Of a DNA stretch of 33,679 nt, positions 26,491 through 33,679 are shown one piece after another. The stretch spans positions 1 to 33,679 of the forward strand of contig NZ_JAGDVS010000037.1 in assembly GCF_023255755.1 (NCBI RefSeq), in the 5' to 3' direction. The notes under the pieces are model-generated. The model searched no databases, had not been told where the DNA came from, and saw only the letters and a list, made by a program, of their open reading frames with translations. The number at the start of each line of letters is the position of its first letter. Positions within the stretch are counted from its first letter, which is position 1. The translations under genes were made by a program, and so were the position numbers. This DNA comes from Acidithiobacillus sp. GTDB lineage: Bacteria > Pseudomonadota > Gammaproteobacteria > Acidithiobacillales > Acidithiobacillaceae.

Positions 26491-26847
26491 GGGAGCCGCG
26501 AATAACAAAAACTTCGCTGTTTGAAGTGGAGGGACTCCTTCTTCTTCGCCATTTTCCGGCGGTTTTTATGTATTATCCATTTTTGCGGATTTTGGACGGA
26601 TTACCCCCTACCAAGCCATTTCCTGTTTTAGAAAGCAGGTAAAGCGCCGCATGTTATTGACCAGATTCATCATCCCAATCCTGACGGCAGCGCGGGTCTT
26701 GCCAATTGTCCGTAGCATCTTGCCACCCTGCTGGGTTTGGGCACCAAAAACATGCTCGACCCGGGCACGGTGGCGGGACCGGCGGCGGGACCGGCGGGTA
26801 TTGCCCCGTTCCTGCGCTTTGGTTGCCCTACCAGTCCTGCCATGGGC
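26491..26847 (-). mobile_element. Truncated IS5-family insertion sequence (3' end)
   Basis: Read on the minus strand, the frame ending at 26608 encodes the C terminus of an IS5-family transposase: ARVEHVFGAQTQQGGKMLRTIG followed by GMMNLVNNMRRFTCFL. Homology begins near 26847 and runs to the TAG stop at 26608; a stop codon at 26863-26865 closes the frame just upstream. The DDE catalytic residues are lost. The sequence GGGAGCCGCGAATAAC at 26491 resembles the terminal inverted repeats of this family and probably marks one IS end. No matching second end is seen, so the element is dead. The ORF track lists only plus-strand shadows here. Confidence 0.75.
26545..26568 (+). terminator. Weak hairpin with T-run downstream of the PAS-chemoreceptor gene
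   Basis: CGCC, a 7-base loop, and GGCG followed by GTTTTT form a short stem with a T-run. It lies about 70 bases after the stop of the chemoreceptor-like gene, inside the IS5 remnant. The stem is short, so the call is weak. Confidence 0.3.
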
Positions 26848-26862
26848 ACTCTCCGATCTAAT

Positions 26863-27016
26863 CTACTCCCTATATTTCACTGCACATGGGGAGTTTTTCG
26901 AACTTCCCTTTACAGATAACGCCCGCATCGGCAAGTTCTTCGTCGAGGACAAAGGAATCGGACTAATCGAAGTGGCTGAGGTAGGGCCGCTGCTAACAGA
27001 AAGGAGTTTTCACTTC
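26863..27016. other. Non-coding or unrecognised stretch between IS remnant and iclR-type gene
   Basis: Together with the IS remnant this forms a stretch of more than 500 bp without a functional gene. A plus-strand reading (GEFFELPFTDNARIGKFFVED) looks protein-like but matches nothing I know, and a frame containing it would run antisense into the regulator gene. I see no RNA gene or repeat here. Confidence 0.3.
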
Positions 27017-27820
27017 TCAGGGCGAGGAGGAGGTCAAGGTTTCCATCTCGATGCACACCGTCTGCCCCTGCAGTCGCGTATCGATGCGCCGGGCCGCCTC
27101 CTGCAGCAGCGGTACCCAGCTCTCCTGGCGGCGTTCGATGGGCGCAGAGATGCTTAGGCCGGTGTTCCAAGGCAGCGGGGTGCGCAGGAGAACGCCAATA
27201 CAGCCGACACCGATTTCCGCTTCTTCATTATCCAGGGCATAACCGCGTTCGAGAGATGTCCGGGCGTCCTGCCACAAGGCCAGGGCTTGATTTACGGTAT
27301 GGATGGTAAGTGCGGGCAGGCCCGTGCGCTGGGCATATCGAGCGATCGCGTTTTCGCCATTCAGCGCCAGCATCAGTTTGCCCACCGCCGTGGTATGCAG
27401 GGGCGCGCGACTACCGATGATCTGCTCCACCCGCATCATCCGGGTTGAGGTGGCGCGTTCGACATAGACGGCCTCGTCGCCTTGCTCGATGGTCAGATTG
27501 ACAGTTTCCTGTACCTGATCGCGCAGCCAAGTCATGATCGGGCGGGCGATGGCGCGCAGGTCACTGCGCCCATGGGCGAGTTGTGCCCAGTTTTGCAGGT
27601 GTGGCCCGAATCGGTAATGACCGGCGGCGTCGCGGATAATCAGCGCATTTTCCTGCGCCGAGGCGAGGATGCGAAAAGCAGTGGAGGGAGCCAGGCCAGA
27701 GACAGCCGCCAGGGTTTTCAGGGAAGCCTGGCCGCCCTCATCGGCCAGGATGTCGAGCAGGACGCGCAAGCGGTCGATGACCTGGATGGTATGGCTGTGG
27801 CGATTGGTGCTGTCTGACAT
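27017..27820 (-). CDS. IclR-family transcriptional regulator
   Basis: This 267-residue regulator has the IclR layout. An N-terminal winged helix is at about 10-75 (IDRLRVLLDILADEGG, then LKTLAAVSGLAPSTAFRILASAQ). The C-terminal effector-binding domain includes VNLTIEQGDEAVYVERATS, HTTAVGKLMLA and DNEEAEIGVGCIGVLL. IclR proteins bind small organic acids or aromatic compounds; in this context a glycolate- or sugar-acid-like ligand would fit. It is divergent from the TPP-enzyme operon, with 96 bases between the two start codons containing a strong dyad, and it probably controls both itself and that operon. Confidence 0.92.
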   Translation of the reverse strand: MSDSTNRHSHTIQVIDRLRVLLDILADEGGQASLKTLAAVSGLAPSTAFRILASAQENALIIRDAAGHYRFGPHLQNWAQLAHGRSDLRAIARPIMTWLRDQVQETVNLTIEQGDEAVYVERATSTRMMRVEQIIGSRAPLHTTAVGKLMLALNGENAIARYAQRTGLPALTIHTVNQALALWQDARTSLERGYALDNEEAEIGVGCIGVLLRTPLPWNTGLSISAPIERRQESWVPLLQEAARRIDTRLQGQTVCIEMETLTSSSP

Positions 27821-27825
27821 AGCAT

Positions 27826-27861
27826 ATTCCGCATTGTGGAAATGATTCCCTATTGCGGAAT
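27826..27861. promoter_or_regulatory. Concentric 36-bp dyad, candidate IclR-type operator
   Basis: An outer perfect inverted repeat ATTCCGCA...TGCGGAAT with a 20-base spacer encloses GGAAATGATTCC on the same centre. Four TTCC/GGAA half-sites alternate at 27827, 27838, 27846 and 27857. The central TGGAAATGATTCC closely follows the known E. coli IclR consensus half (TGGAAAT-N-ATTTCCA). It sits in the divergent promoter of the regulator and the TPP-enzyme gene. Binding is inferred. Confidence 0.65.
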
Positions 27862-27916
27862 AATACGGTCTTCCTTACAGTGAGGGCAATATTTTTTGTC
27901 ACAGGATCTCTGCGCC

Positions 27917-30136
27917 ATGACCGATCACACAGCTCTGCCCGCCAATGCCCCCGCTTTTTGCGAAGGAATGTTCTATTTCGGAAAAGCCTGGCCGGATTTT
28001 GCGCAATATGGCCAGAGTGCGGCCATTGCTGCCGGTCATAAGGCGATCCCCGATCCGGCGGCTAAAGCGGCGGTCTACCAAACCCTGATGCTGGCCGATG
28101 CTTTGCGTTACTGCACCTTGCAGGTCTGCGCCTCCAAGTCTTCCGGGCACCCCGGTGGTTTTGCTTCCAGTGCTGAGGCCTATGCTGCACTGGTCATGCT
28201 TGGCCACACCAACATCGTCACCGAGGTGGGTCATCATGCCCCAGGCTTCTATAGCGCCATGTTCCTCGACAGTTCTTTGGAAGAAATGGGTATCCGCAAT
28301 ATGACGGACATGATGGCGCGTTTCCGGGAGCAGCACGGCTTGCTCGGCCATCTCTCCGGAGCCATCCCCGGTTTGCTGGCCCCTGCCGGGCCGCTCGGGC
28401 AGGGGCAGCATTTCGCCATGGCCGGGGCATTGCTGCATCCGGGAACCCTCTTCCCGGTGACCATCGGCGACGGGGGTTTCGGCGAACCTTATGTGCTCAG
28501 TGCCATGAAGCACTTTCACTTTGCCTACCCGCAAGTCACCAACTACCTACCGGTGCTGGTCTGGAACGGCTTCAGCCAGGAGCATCACTCCATGGTTTCC
28601 CTGATGCAAAATGACGAAATGATCGCCTATTGGCGCGCCCATGATTTCGACGAGGTCATTCTGATAGATGCCAAGGCGTTCGACGACGCCGGTCAGGAGG
28701 GTGCCTACGTGGATTCCGCGCGCTTCTCCTTCAGTCAGCGCCTGGCTTTCATGGAAGCGGTGCTGGCAGGTGTCGCCAAGGCGGCAGACAATGCCCTGAG
28801 CGGACGGCACACGGCCTTCATTATCAAGCAGCTAAAGGGAGCGGGTATGCACGTTTCGGGAGCCAAGTCCCATAATTTGTATCCCAAGGACACCCCGGAG
28901 TCACCGGAAATACAAGCGGCATTGGAACAGCGCGCCCTCAGTCCCGAGTCCTGGGCTCTGGTGCGGGACAATTTCTCTCGCGCCGGCGGCGGGCCTGCCG
29001 CCAAGACCGCAGTGACTGAGCATGTGCTGCCAATTATGGAACTGGGGGAATTCCCCTTGCAGGAGTTCAAAACCGGCGCGCAGGCAGTACCGGCCACCGC
29101 CATGGGCGCTCTCGTAGCCTGGCTGGGGCAACAGGACAAGCGCTTTGTGGTGACCAACGCCGACGGCAACGAAGCCTCGGCCATGAAAAACATCAACGAT
29201 ACCCTGAAGATCCGTCATCCCACGGTGGACCCGCTCTACAACCAACAGCCCGGCGGTCAGGTCTATGAACCCTTGAACGAAGACGCCTGCGCGGGGCTGG
29301 CAGCAGGTCTGGCTCTCTTTGGCAGTCGTTCCCTATGGCTGTCCTACGAGTCCTTCGCCATCAACGGCTGGCCCATCATGCAGACGGTAGCCCAGGCCAT
29401 GGCCGAGTTGCGCCGCAAGACACCGTCGGCGGTCTGCATGTTCACGGCGGGGGCACTGGAGCAGGGGCGTAACGGCTGGACCCACCAGCGTCCGGAGATC
29501 GAGAACTACTTTGCGGCGCAGATGCGTAACGGCAACGTTTTCCTGCTCTACCCGACTGATGCCAACGTCATTCAGGCAGCCTATGAATATGCTGTGCATA
29601 GCGTCAACAAAGCCATGGTGATCATCGCTTCCAAGAGTCCCCTGCCGGTGTACATGACCCTGGCCCAGGCGCGGGAGGCTGTGCGCAAGGGTGCATCACT
29701 GCTCCATGACACGGGCGCTGGCAAACGTGGCACGCTAACCATCGCCGTGACCGGTGATATGGTCCTCTTGCCGGTATTTGCGGCGAAGGAGCAGTTGGAA
29801 AAGGACGGCTACCGCGTGCGGATTGTTTCGGTGGTCAACCCACGCCAGCTCTACCGGCCGACGGATGTGGCGGCACATACGGTCGCCGAAGCCGATACCG
29901 GATTTATGAGCGATACCGATTTTCACAGCCTTTTCAGCGGCGACCTGCTGTTGGGGATCAGTGGTGGCACTTCTGGTGCCCTGGAACCGGTGCTGCTGCG
30001 CAGTCGGGCGGGGCAGCGGGATGTGCTGGCCTGGCTGCGCGGTGAAACCACCGCCACGGCGGGCGAGCTCATGGCCTTCAACGGCATCACCGCCGAAACC
30101 ATCGTCGCCAGGGTCCACGACTTTAGCGCCGCATAG
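27917..30136 (+). CDS. Transketolase/phosphoketolase-like TPP enzyme
   Basis: This is a thiamine diphosphate enzyme of about 739 residues. The N-terminal half is transketolase-like: KSSGHPGGFASSAEAY, APAGPLGQGQHFAMAGAL and the cofactor motif IGDGGFGEPYVLSAM ending about 30 residues later in VWNGFSQEHHSM, a spacing like phosphoketolases. The C-terminal half resembles phosphoketolase (GWTHQRPEIENYFA, then VFLLYPTDANVIQAAYEYA). Canonical phosphoketolases split xylulose-5-P or fructose-6-P into acetyl-P and an aldose phosphate. This protein lacks the usual phosphoketolase N-terminal signatures, so its reaction is uncertain. I choose the ATG at 27917 with AGGA upstream over the TTG at 27896. A DUF1537 kinase gene follows after 11 bases. 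Confidence 0.85.
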   Translation: MTDHTALPANAPAFCEGMFYFGKAWPDFAQYGQSAAIAAGHKAIPDPAAKAAVYQTLMLADALRYCTLQVCASKSSGHPGGFASSAEAYAALVMLGHTNIVTEVGHHAPGFYSAMFLDSSLEEMGIRNMTDMMARFREQHGLLGHLSGAIPGLLAPAGPLGQGQHFAMAGALLHPGTLFPVTIGDGGFGEPYVLSAMKHFHFAYPQVTNYLPVLVWNGFSQEHHSMVSLMQNDEMIAYWRAHDFDEVILIDAKAFDDAGQEGAYVDSARFSFSQRLAFMEAVLAGVAKAADNALSGRHTAFIIKQLKGAGMHVSGAKSHNLYPKDTPESPEIQAALEQRALSPESWALVRDNFSRAGGGPAAKTAVTEHVLPIMELGEFPLQEFKTGAQAVPATAMGALVAWLGQQDKRFVVTNADGNEASAMKNINDTLKIRHPTVDPLYNQQPGGQVYEPLNEDACAGLAAGLALFGSRSLWLSYESFAINGWPIMQTVAQAMAELRRKTPSAVCMFTAGALEQGRNGWTHQRPEIENYFAAQMRNGNVFLLYPTDANVIQAAYEYAVHSVNKAMVIIASKSPLPVYMTLAQAREAVRKGASLLHDTGAGKRGTLTIAVTGDMVLLPVFAAKEQLEKDGYRVRIVSVVNPRQLYRPTDVAAHTVAEADTGFMSDTDFHSLFSGDLLLGISGGTSGALEPVLLRSRAGQRDVLAWLRGETTATAGELMAFNGITAETIVARVHDFSAA

Positions 30137-30147
30137 GAGCCCCAGGT

Positions 30148-31470
30148 ATGGCCGAGCACAAAATCATCGTCATTGACGACGATCCTACCGGGTCACAGAC
30201 GGTGCACTCCTGCCTGCTGCTGACCGGCTGGGATCCGGAAACCCTGGTGGAAGCCCTGCGCGATCCGGTGCCGCTGTTCTTCATCCTCAGCAATACCCGG
30301 GGGATGGCTGCTCCCCAGGCGGCAGCCGTCACCCAGGAGATCTGCCGGAATCTGCGGATCGCTCTCGAGCGGTCGGCAGCAACGGGACACGCCATTCAGC
30401 CCCTGCTGGTAAGCCGCTCCGACTCTACTCTGCGCGGTCATTATCCGCTGGAAACGGATGTCATTTCGGAAGAACTCGGTCCCTTCGATGCCCATTTCCT
30501 TGTCCCCGCCTTTTTTGAAGGTGGGCGCATCACCCGTGACAGCATCCACTATGTACGCCAAAATGGAATGGACGTCCCCGCCCATGAGACGGAATTTGCG
30601 CAGGACTCCACTTTCGCATTTAATCATAGCTATCTTCCGGATTATGTTGAAGAAAAGACCAATGGAAAAGTACCGGCGGCGGCGGTGCAGCGCTTTGTGC
30701 TGGCGGATCTGCGTGCTGGCTGCCTGCCTCGTCTGTTAGCACTACAGGACAACGCCTGTGTGGTGGTAGATGCAGTAGAGCCCGCCGATCTTGCCGCTTT
30801 TGCCCAGGATTTGCGAGCGGCGACGGCGCAGGGCAAGCGCTTTTTGTTCCGCAGCGCGGCAAGCCTGCTCACGGCGCTGGCCGATCTGCCGCCCCAGCCG
30901 GTGGCCGCTGGCGCTATGGCGCGTCTGGTGCGAGGCGGTAAGGCGGGGGCCATTGTCGTCGGTTCTCATGTGCGGAAAACCACGGAGCAACTGGAGCGAC
31001 TGCTGCACGAACCCGGTTTGGAGGCGGTCGAAGTGAATGTCGACGCCTGTAGTGGCGACGAAGGCAGCGCGCAGCGGGCGAAGATTTTGCGGCAGGCAGC
31101 CGCAGCCCATGCAAAGGGGCTGGATGTGGTCATCTATACCAGCCGCAGCGAGCGGCGGTTTGCCGATCAGGCCACTCGTCTGGCCTTTGGCGAGGTGATA
31201 TCGGCCTTCCTGATGGAGGTCGTCCGTGGTCTGCCGGAAGATCTCGGCTATCTCATCAGCAAGGGCGGCATCACCTCCAATGATGTCCTTAGCAGTGGTC
31301 TCGCCCTGCGTATGGCCAGGGTGATGGGCCAGATTCTGCCGGGCTGCTCGGTGGTCGCCTGCCCCGCCGATCACCCCCGTTATCCTGGAATGCCGGTGGT
31401 GATTTTTCCCGGCAACGTGGGCGATGCCGACAGCCTCGCCCTTGCCCGTCGCCGTCTGCGCGGACAATGA
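30148..31470 (+). CDS. Four-carbon acid-sugar kinase family protein (DUF1537)
   Basis: The 440-residue protein has the two-domain layout of the OtnK/DtnK kinase family, which uses ATP to phosphorylate tetronate or keto-tetronate sugars. The N-terminal substrate domain has IDDDPTGSQTVHS, ILSNTRGM and SRSDSTLRGHYPLE. The C-terminal nucleotide domain has IVVGSHVRKTTEQLE, LGYLISKGGITSNDVL and VIFPGNVGD. Known members act on L-threonate, D-threonate, D-erythronate or 2-/3-oxo-tetronate; the substrate here is unknown. It lies 11 bases after the TPP enzyme gene and 12 bases before glcD, so the genes very probably share one transcript. Confidence 0.92.
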   Translation: MAEHKIIVIDDDPTGSQTVHSCLLLTGWDPETLVEALRDPVPLFFILSNTRGMAAPQAAAVTQEICRNLRIALERSAATGHAIQPLLVSRSDSTLRGHYPLETDVISEELGPFDAHFLVPAFFEGGRITRDSIHYVRQNGMDVPAHETEFAQDSTFAFNHSYLPDYVEEKTNGKVPAAAVQRFVLADLRAGCLPRLLALQDNACVVVDAVEPADLAAFAQDLRAATAQGKRFLFRSAASLLTALADLPPQPVAAGAMARLVRGGKAGAIVVGSHVRKTTEQLERLLHEPGLEAVEVNVDACSGDEGSAQRAKILRQAAAAHAKGLDVVIYTSRSERRFADQATRLAFGEVISAFLMEVVRGLPEDLGYLISKGGITSNDVLSSGLALRMARVMGQILPGCSVVACPADHPRYPGMPVVIFPGNVGDADSLALARRRLRGQ

Positions 31471-31482
31471 GTTCGGGCGCAC

Positions 31483-32949
31483 ATGTCTGCCGCTCCTGAT
31501 GTTTCTGCCGTGGTCGCGGATTTGCAGGCCGTTTTGCCGGCCGGGGCGGTATTGAGCAGTGCAGAGGATTTGCGTCCCTACGAGTGCGATGGTCTTTCGG
31601 TGCTGCGCGAGCTTCCCCTCTGTGTGGTTCTGCCCAACGACCGGAAAGGCGTACAGGCGGTACTGAAAATCTGCTTGCGTCATGGCGTGGCGGTCGTGCC
31701 ACGGGGTGCCGGAACCGGCCTGTCCGGTGGCGCACGGCCCATTTGCGGCGCAGTGCTTTTGTCATTGGCACGAATGAAACAGATCGGCGCCATCGACCGG
31801 GAAAACCGCACGGTCCGAGTACAGCCGGGCGTGCGCAATCTCGCCATCAGCGAGGCGGCGCGGCCTTACGGCCTCTATTACGCGCCGGACCCCTCCTCGC
31901 AGATCGCCTGCAGCATCGGCGGCAATGTAGCTGAAAACTCTGGCGGCGTGCATTGTCTGAAATATGGTCTTACCGTCCACAATATCCTGGCGCTCGAAGT
32001 CCTCAGCGCAGCAGGGGATATTTGGGAGATCGGCAGCCAGGCTCCCGACAGTCCCGGTTATGACCTGCTGGCGCTGATGGCTGGTTCGGAAGGCCTGCTG
32101 GGGGTGATGACGGAATGTACGGTGCGCCTGTTGCCGACGCCGGAGCATACTCTGGTGCTGCTGGCCGCATTCGCCACTGTGGTGGCGGCAGCAGATGCCG
32201 TCAGCGCTATCATTGCCGCCGGTATCATTCCGGCGGGGCTGGAGATGATGGACAAGCTCGCCATTGAGGCGGCTGAAGATTTCGTCCATGCCGGGTATCC
32301 GCGCGACGCCGCTGCCATCCTGCTCTGTGAACTGGATGGTCCCGTTGCGGAGTTGCAGGAGCGGGTACGGGAGGTCGAGGCCATTCTCCAGCGCCATGGT
32401 GCCGGCAGTATCCGCATTGCAGAAGATACGGCCACCCGTCTGCTCCTCTGGAAGGGGCGTAAAGCCGCTTTTCCAGCCGTGGGGCGCCTGGCCCCGGACT
32501 ATTACTGCATGGACGGCACCATCCCGCGCCAGCGACTGGCCGACGTACTTGGGCAGATTGCGATATGGTCCCAAGAATATGGTCTGCGGGTCGCCAATGT
32601 GTTTCATGCTGGCGATGGTAACCTGCATCCCCTGATTCTCTATGACGCTAATGTCGAAGGGCAGTTGCACGCCGCCGACGAATTTGGACGGCGTATTCTC
32701 GAATTGTGTGTCGCAGTCGGCGGCAGTGTCACCGGTGAACATGGTGTCGGCGTCGAGAAACTGGACAGCATGTGCGCCCAGTTCAACGCGGCTGAACTGG
32801 CGCAACTACATCGCATTAAAGCTGCCTTTGACCCCGAAGGTCGCCTCAACCCCGGAAAGGCTGTGCCCAGCCTGCATCGCTGCGCAGAACTGGGCGCCAT
32901 GCACATCCATCATGGTCAGCTGCCTTTCCCCGAACTGGAGCGCTTTTAA
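31483..32949 (+). CDS. glcD: Glycolate oxidase FAD-linked subunit GlcD
   Basis: GlcD is the FAD subunit of the GlcDEF complex that oxidises glycolate (and some other 2-hydroxy acids) to glyoxylate, with electrons entering the quinone pool. The 488-residue protein has the vanillyl-alcohol-oxidase-type FAD domain: GVAVVPRGAGTGLSGGARP, SIGGNVAENSGGVHCLKYG and AGSEGLLGVMTECTVRLLP. The C-terminal substrate domain has NVFHAGDGNLHPLILYD and GGSVTGEHGVGVEKL, with conserved histidines. D-lactate dehydrogenases share this fold, but the adjacent GlcE supports glycolate oxidase. The ATG at 31483 is 12 bases after the kinase stop. Confidence 0.94.
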   Translation: MSAAPDVSAVVADLQAVLPAGAVLSSAEDLRPYECDGLSVLRELPLCVVLPNDRKGVQAVLKICLRHGVAVVPRGAGTGLSGGARPICGAVLLSLARMKQIGAIDRENRTVRVQPGVRNLAISEAARPYGLYYAPDPSSQIACSIGGNVAENSGGVHCLKYGLTVHNILALEVLSAAGDIWEIGSQAPDSPGYDLLALMAGSEGLLGVMTECTVRLLPTPEHTLVLLAAFATVVAAADAVSAIIAAGIIPAGLEMMDKLAIEAAEDFVHAGYPRDAAAILLCELDGPVAELQERVREVEAILQRHGAGSIRIAEDTATRLLLWKGRKAAFPAVGRLAPDYYCMDGTIPRQRLADVLGQIAIWSQEYGLRVANVFHAGDGNLHPLILYDANVEGQLHAADEFGRRILELCVAVGGSVTGEHGVGVEKLDSMCAQFNAAELAQLHRIKAAFDPEGRLNPGKAVPSLHRCAELGAMHIHHGQLPFPELERF

Positions 32950-33679
32950 CATCGACCAGAGCCAGACATTGCAGGCGCAGGTAAGCGAAGCGCACCGCGT
33001 GTCCCGGCCCCTGAAGATCCAGGGGAGCGGGACCAAGGCCTTTTATGGCCGTGCGACGCCGGAAAGCCCGCTCCTCGATCTCAGTACCCACCGCGGCATC
33101 ATTGACTACGAACCCAACGAGCTTTTTATTACCGTGCGCTCGGGAACCCCCCTGCAGGAGTTGGAGGTGCAACTGGCGGAGGCTAACCAGATGCTGCCTT
33201 TCGAACCGCCTTATTTCGGTTCGGCGGCCACCATCGGTGGCACGCTCGCCTGCGGCCTCTCCGGGCCGCGCCGTCCCTATGCCGGATCGGCCCGCGACTA
33301 TGTACTGGGCGTGCGCATTCTCAATGGGCAGGGAGAAATTCTACGCTTTGGCGGCCAGGTGATGAAAAATGTCGCCGGTTATGATGTGTCGCGGCTCATG
33401 GTAGGCGCCCTAGGCACCCTCGGGGTCCTGCTCGACGTTAGTCTCAAGGTGCTGCCGCGCCCGGCATGTACCCTGAGTTTGGTGCAGGAAAGCGATGCGG
33501 TTACGGCCATTCAGTGCATGAACCACTGGGCCGGTCAGCCTTTGCCCCTGTCGGCCACCGCTTTTTACGGAGAGCGTCTGTATATCCGCCTTTGCGGTAC
33601 TGAGGGTAGCCTGCAGGCTGCGCGCTGCCGGATCGGCGGCGAGGTTCTGGCGGAGGTTGATGCGGATGCCTTTTGGGCT
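32912..33679 (+). CDS. glcE: Glycolate oxidase subunit GlcE, 5' part (3' end outside window)
   Basis: This frame is missing from the ORF track because it runs off the window end without a stop. It closely follows E. coli GlcE: GSGTKAFYGR, STHRGIIDYEPNELFITVR, SGTPLQELE, FGSAATIGGTLACGLSGPRR, FGGQVMKNVAGYDVSRLMVGA and VSLKVLPRP. GlcE is the second FAD-domain subunit of glycolate oxidase. The best start is ATG at 32912, which overlaps the glcD end by 38 bases and gives a short N-terminal extension relative to E. coli; the next candidate is TTG at 32972. glcF would be expected just beyond the window. Confidence 0.92.
   Translation, partial: MVSCLSPNWSAFNIDQSQTLQAQVSEAHRVSRPLKIQGSGTKAFYGRATPESPLLDLSTHRGIIDYEPNELFITVRSGTPLQELEVQLAEANQMLPFEPPYFGSAATIGGTLACGLSGPRRPYAGSARDYVLGVRILNGQGEILRFGGQVMKNVAGYDVSRLMVGALGTLGVLLDVSLKVLPRPACTLSLVQESDAVTAIQCMNHWAGQPLPLSATAFYGERLYIRLCGTEGSLQAARCRIGGEVLAEVDADAFWA

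Noticed and set aside
26651-27157. 168-residue plus-strand ORF in the IS and iclR region
   Set aside because: The first half is antisense to the IS5 transposase remnant and the end is antisense to the IclR gene; no family match.
1-33679. CRISPR arrays, tRNA or rRNA genes, complete prophage
   Set aside because: No regularly spaced repeats, no cloverleaf-like segments and no phage structural or integrase genes were seen in intergenic regions.

Overview
The window is 33.7 kb of dense, roughly 60% G+C bacterial chromosome and reads as a chemolithoautotrophic proteobacterium of the Acidithiobacillus type. This is an inference from gene content: an rnhB-dnaE-accA-tilS block, a CbbY-like phosphatase, a SpeA-type arginine decarboxylase, fixABCX and a glycolate-oxidase cluster. 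No rRNA marker is present, so the genus is not proven. I saw no rRNA, tRNA, CRISPR array or complete insertion sequence.

Bases 1-8051 are housekeeping. The plus strand carries the 3' part of rnhB, then dnaE, accA and tilS, packed with short overlaps. The convergent minus-strand pair dksA-pyrC overlaps the tilS 3' end. Bases 8217-13574 hold a HAD/CbbY phosphatase, a Fur-family regulator divergent from a BCP-type peroxiredoxin (with a dyad between them), a PIN-PhoH ATPase overlapping the peroxiredoxin gene, and speA.

Bases 13539-20365 (minus) form one tightly packed 11-gene series. It starts with fixABCX (electron-bifurcating flavoprotein, quinone oxidoreductase and ferredoxin) and continues with a thioredoxin-fold [2Fe-2S] ferredoxin, a TPR-like protein, a HepT-like protein without the usual catalytic motif, a glutathione S-transferase, a 91-residue unknown, an FAH-family hydrolase and a last unknown. 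FixABCX proteins commonly deliver low-potential electrons to nitrogenase, but no nif structural gene is in view. A flavin amine oxidase with a long C-terminal extension lies upstream on the same strand.

Bases about 22200-26860 look like an accessory island. They are visibly more A+T-rich and are bounded by a FecCD permease fragment on one side and a truncated IS5-family transposase on the other. Inside are two soluble signalling proteins: a globin-GAF-GGDEF-EAL protein ending in a CZB-like zinc-binding domain, and a cytoplasmic PAS plus chemoreceptor-signalling protein.

Bases 27017-33679 hold an IclR-type regulator divergent from an apparent operon encoding a transketolase/phosphoketolase-like TPP enzyme, a DUF1537 four-carbon acid-sugar kinase, GlcD and GlcE (cut by the window end). 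The divergent promoter contains a 36-bp concentric dyad that fits an IclR operator. This regulator plus cluster is the best candidate for an undescribed pathway, possibly for hydroxy-acid or acid-sugar salvage.
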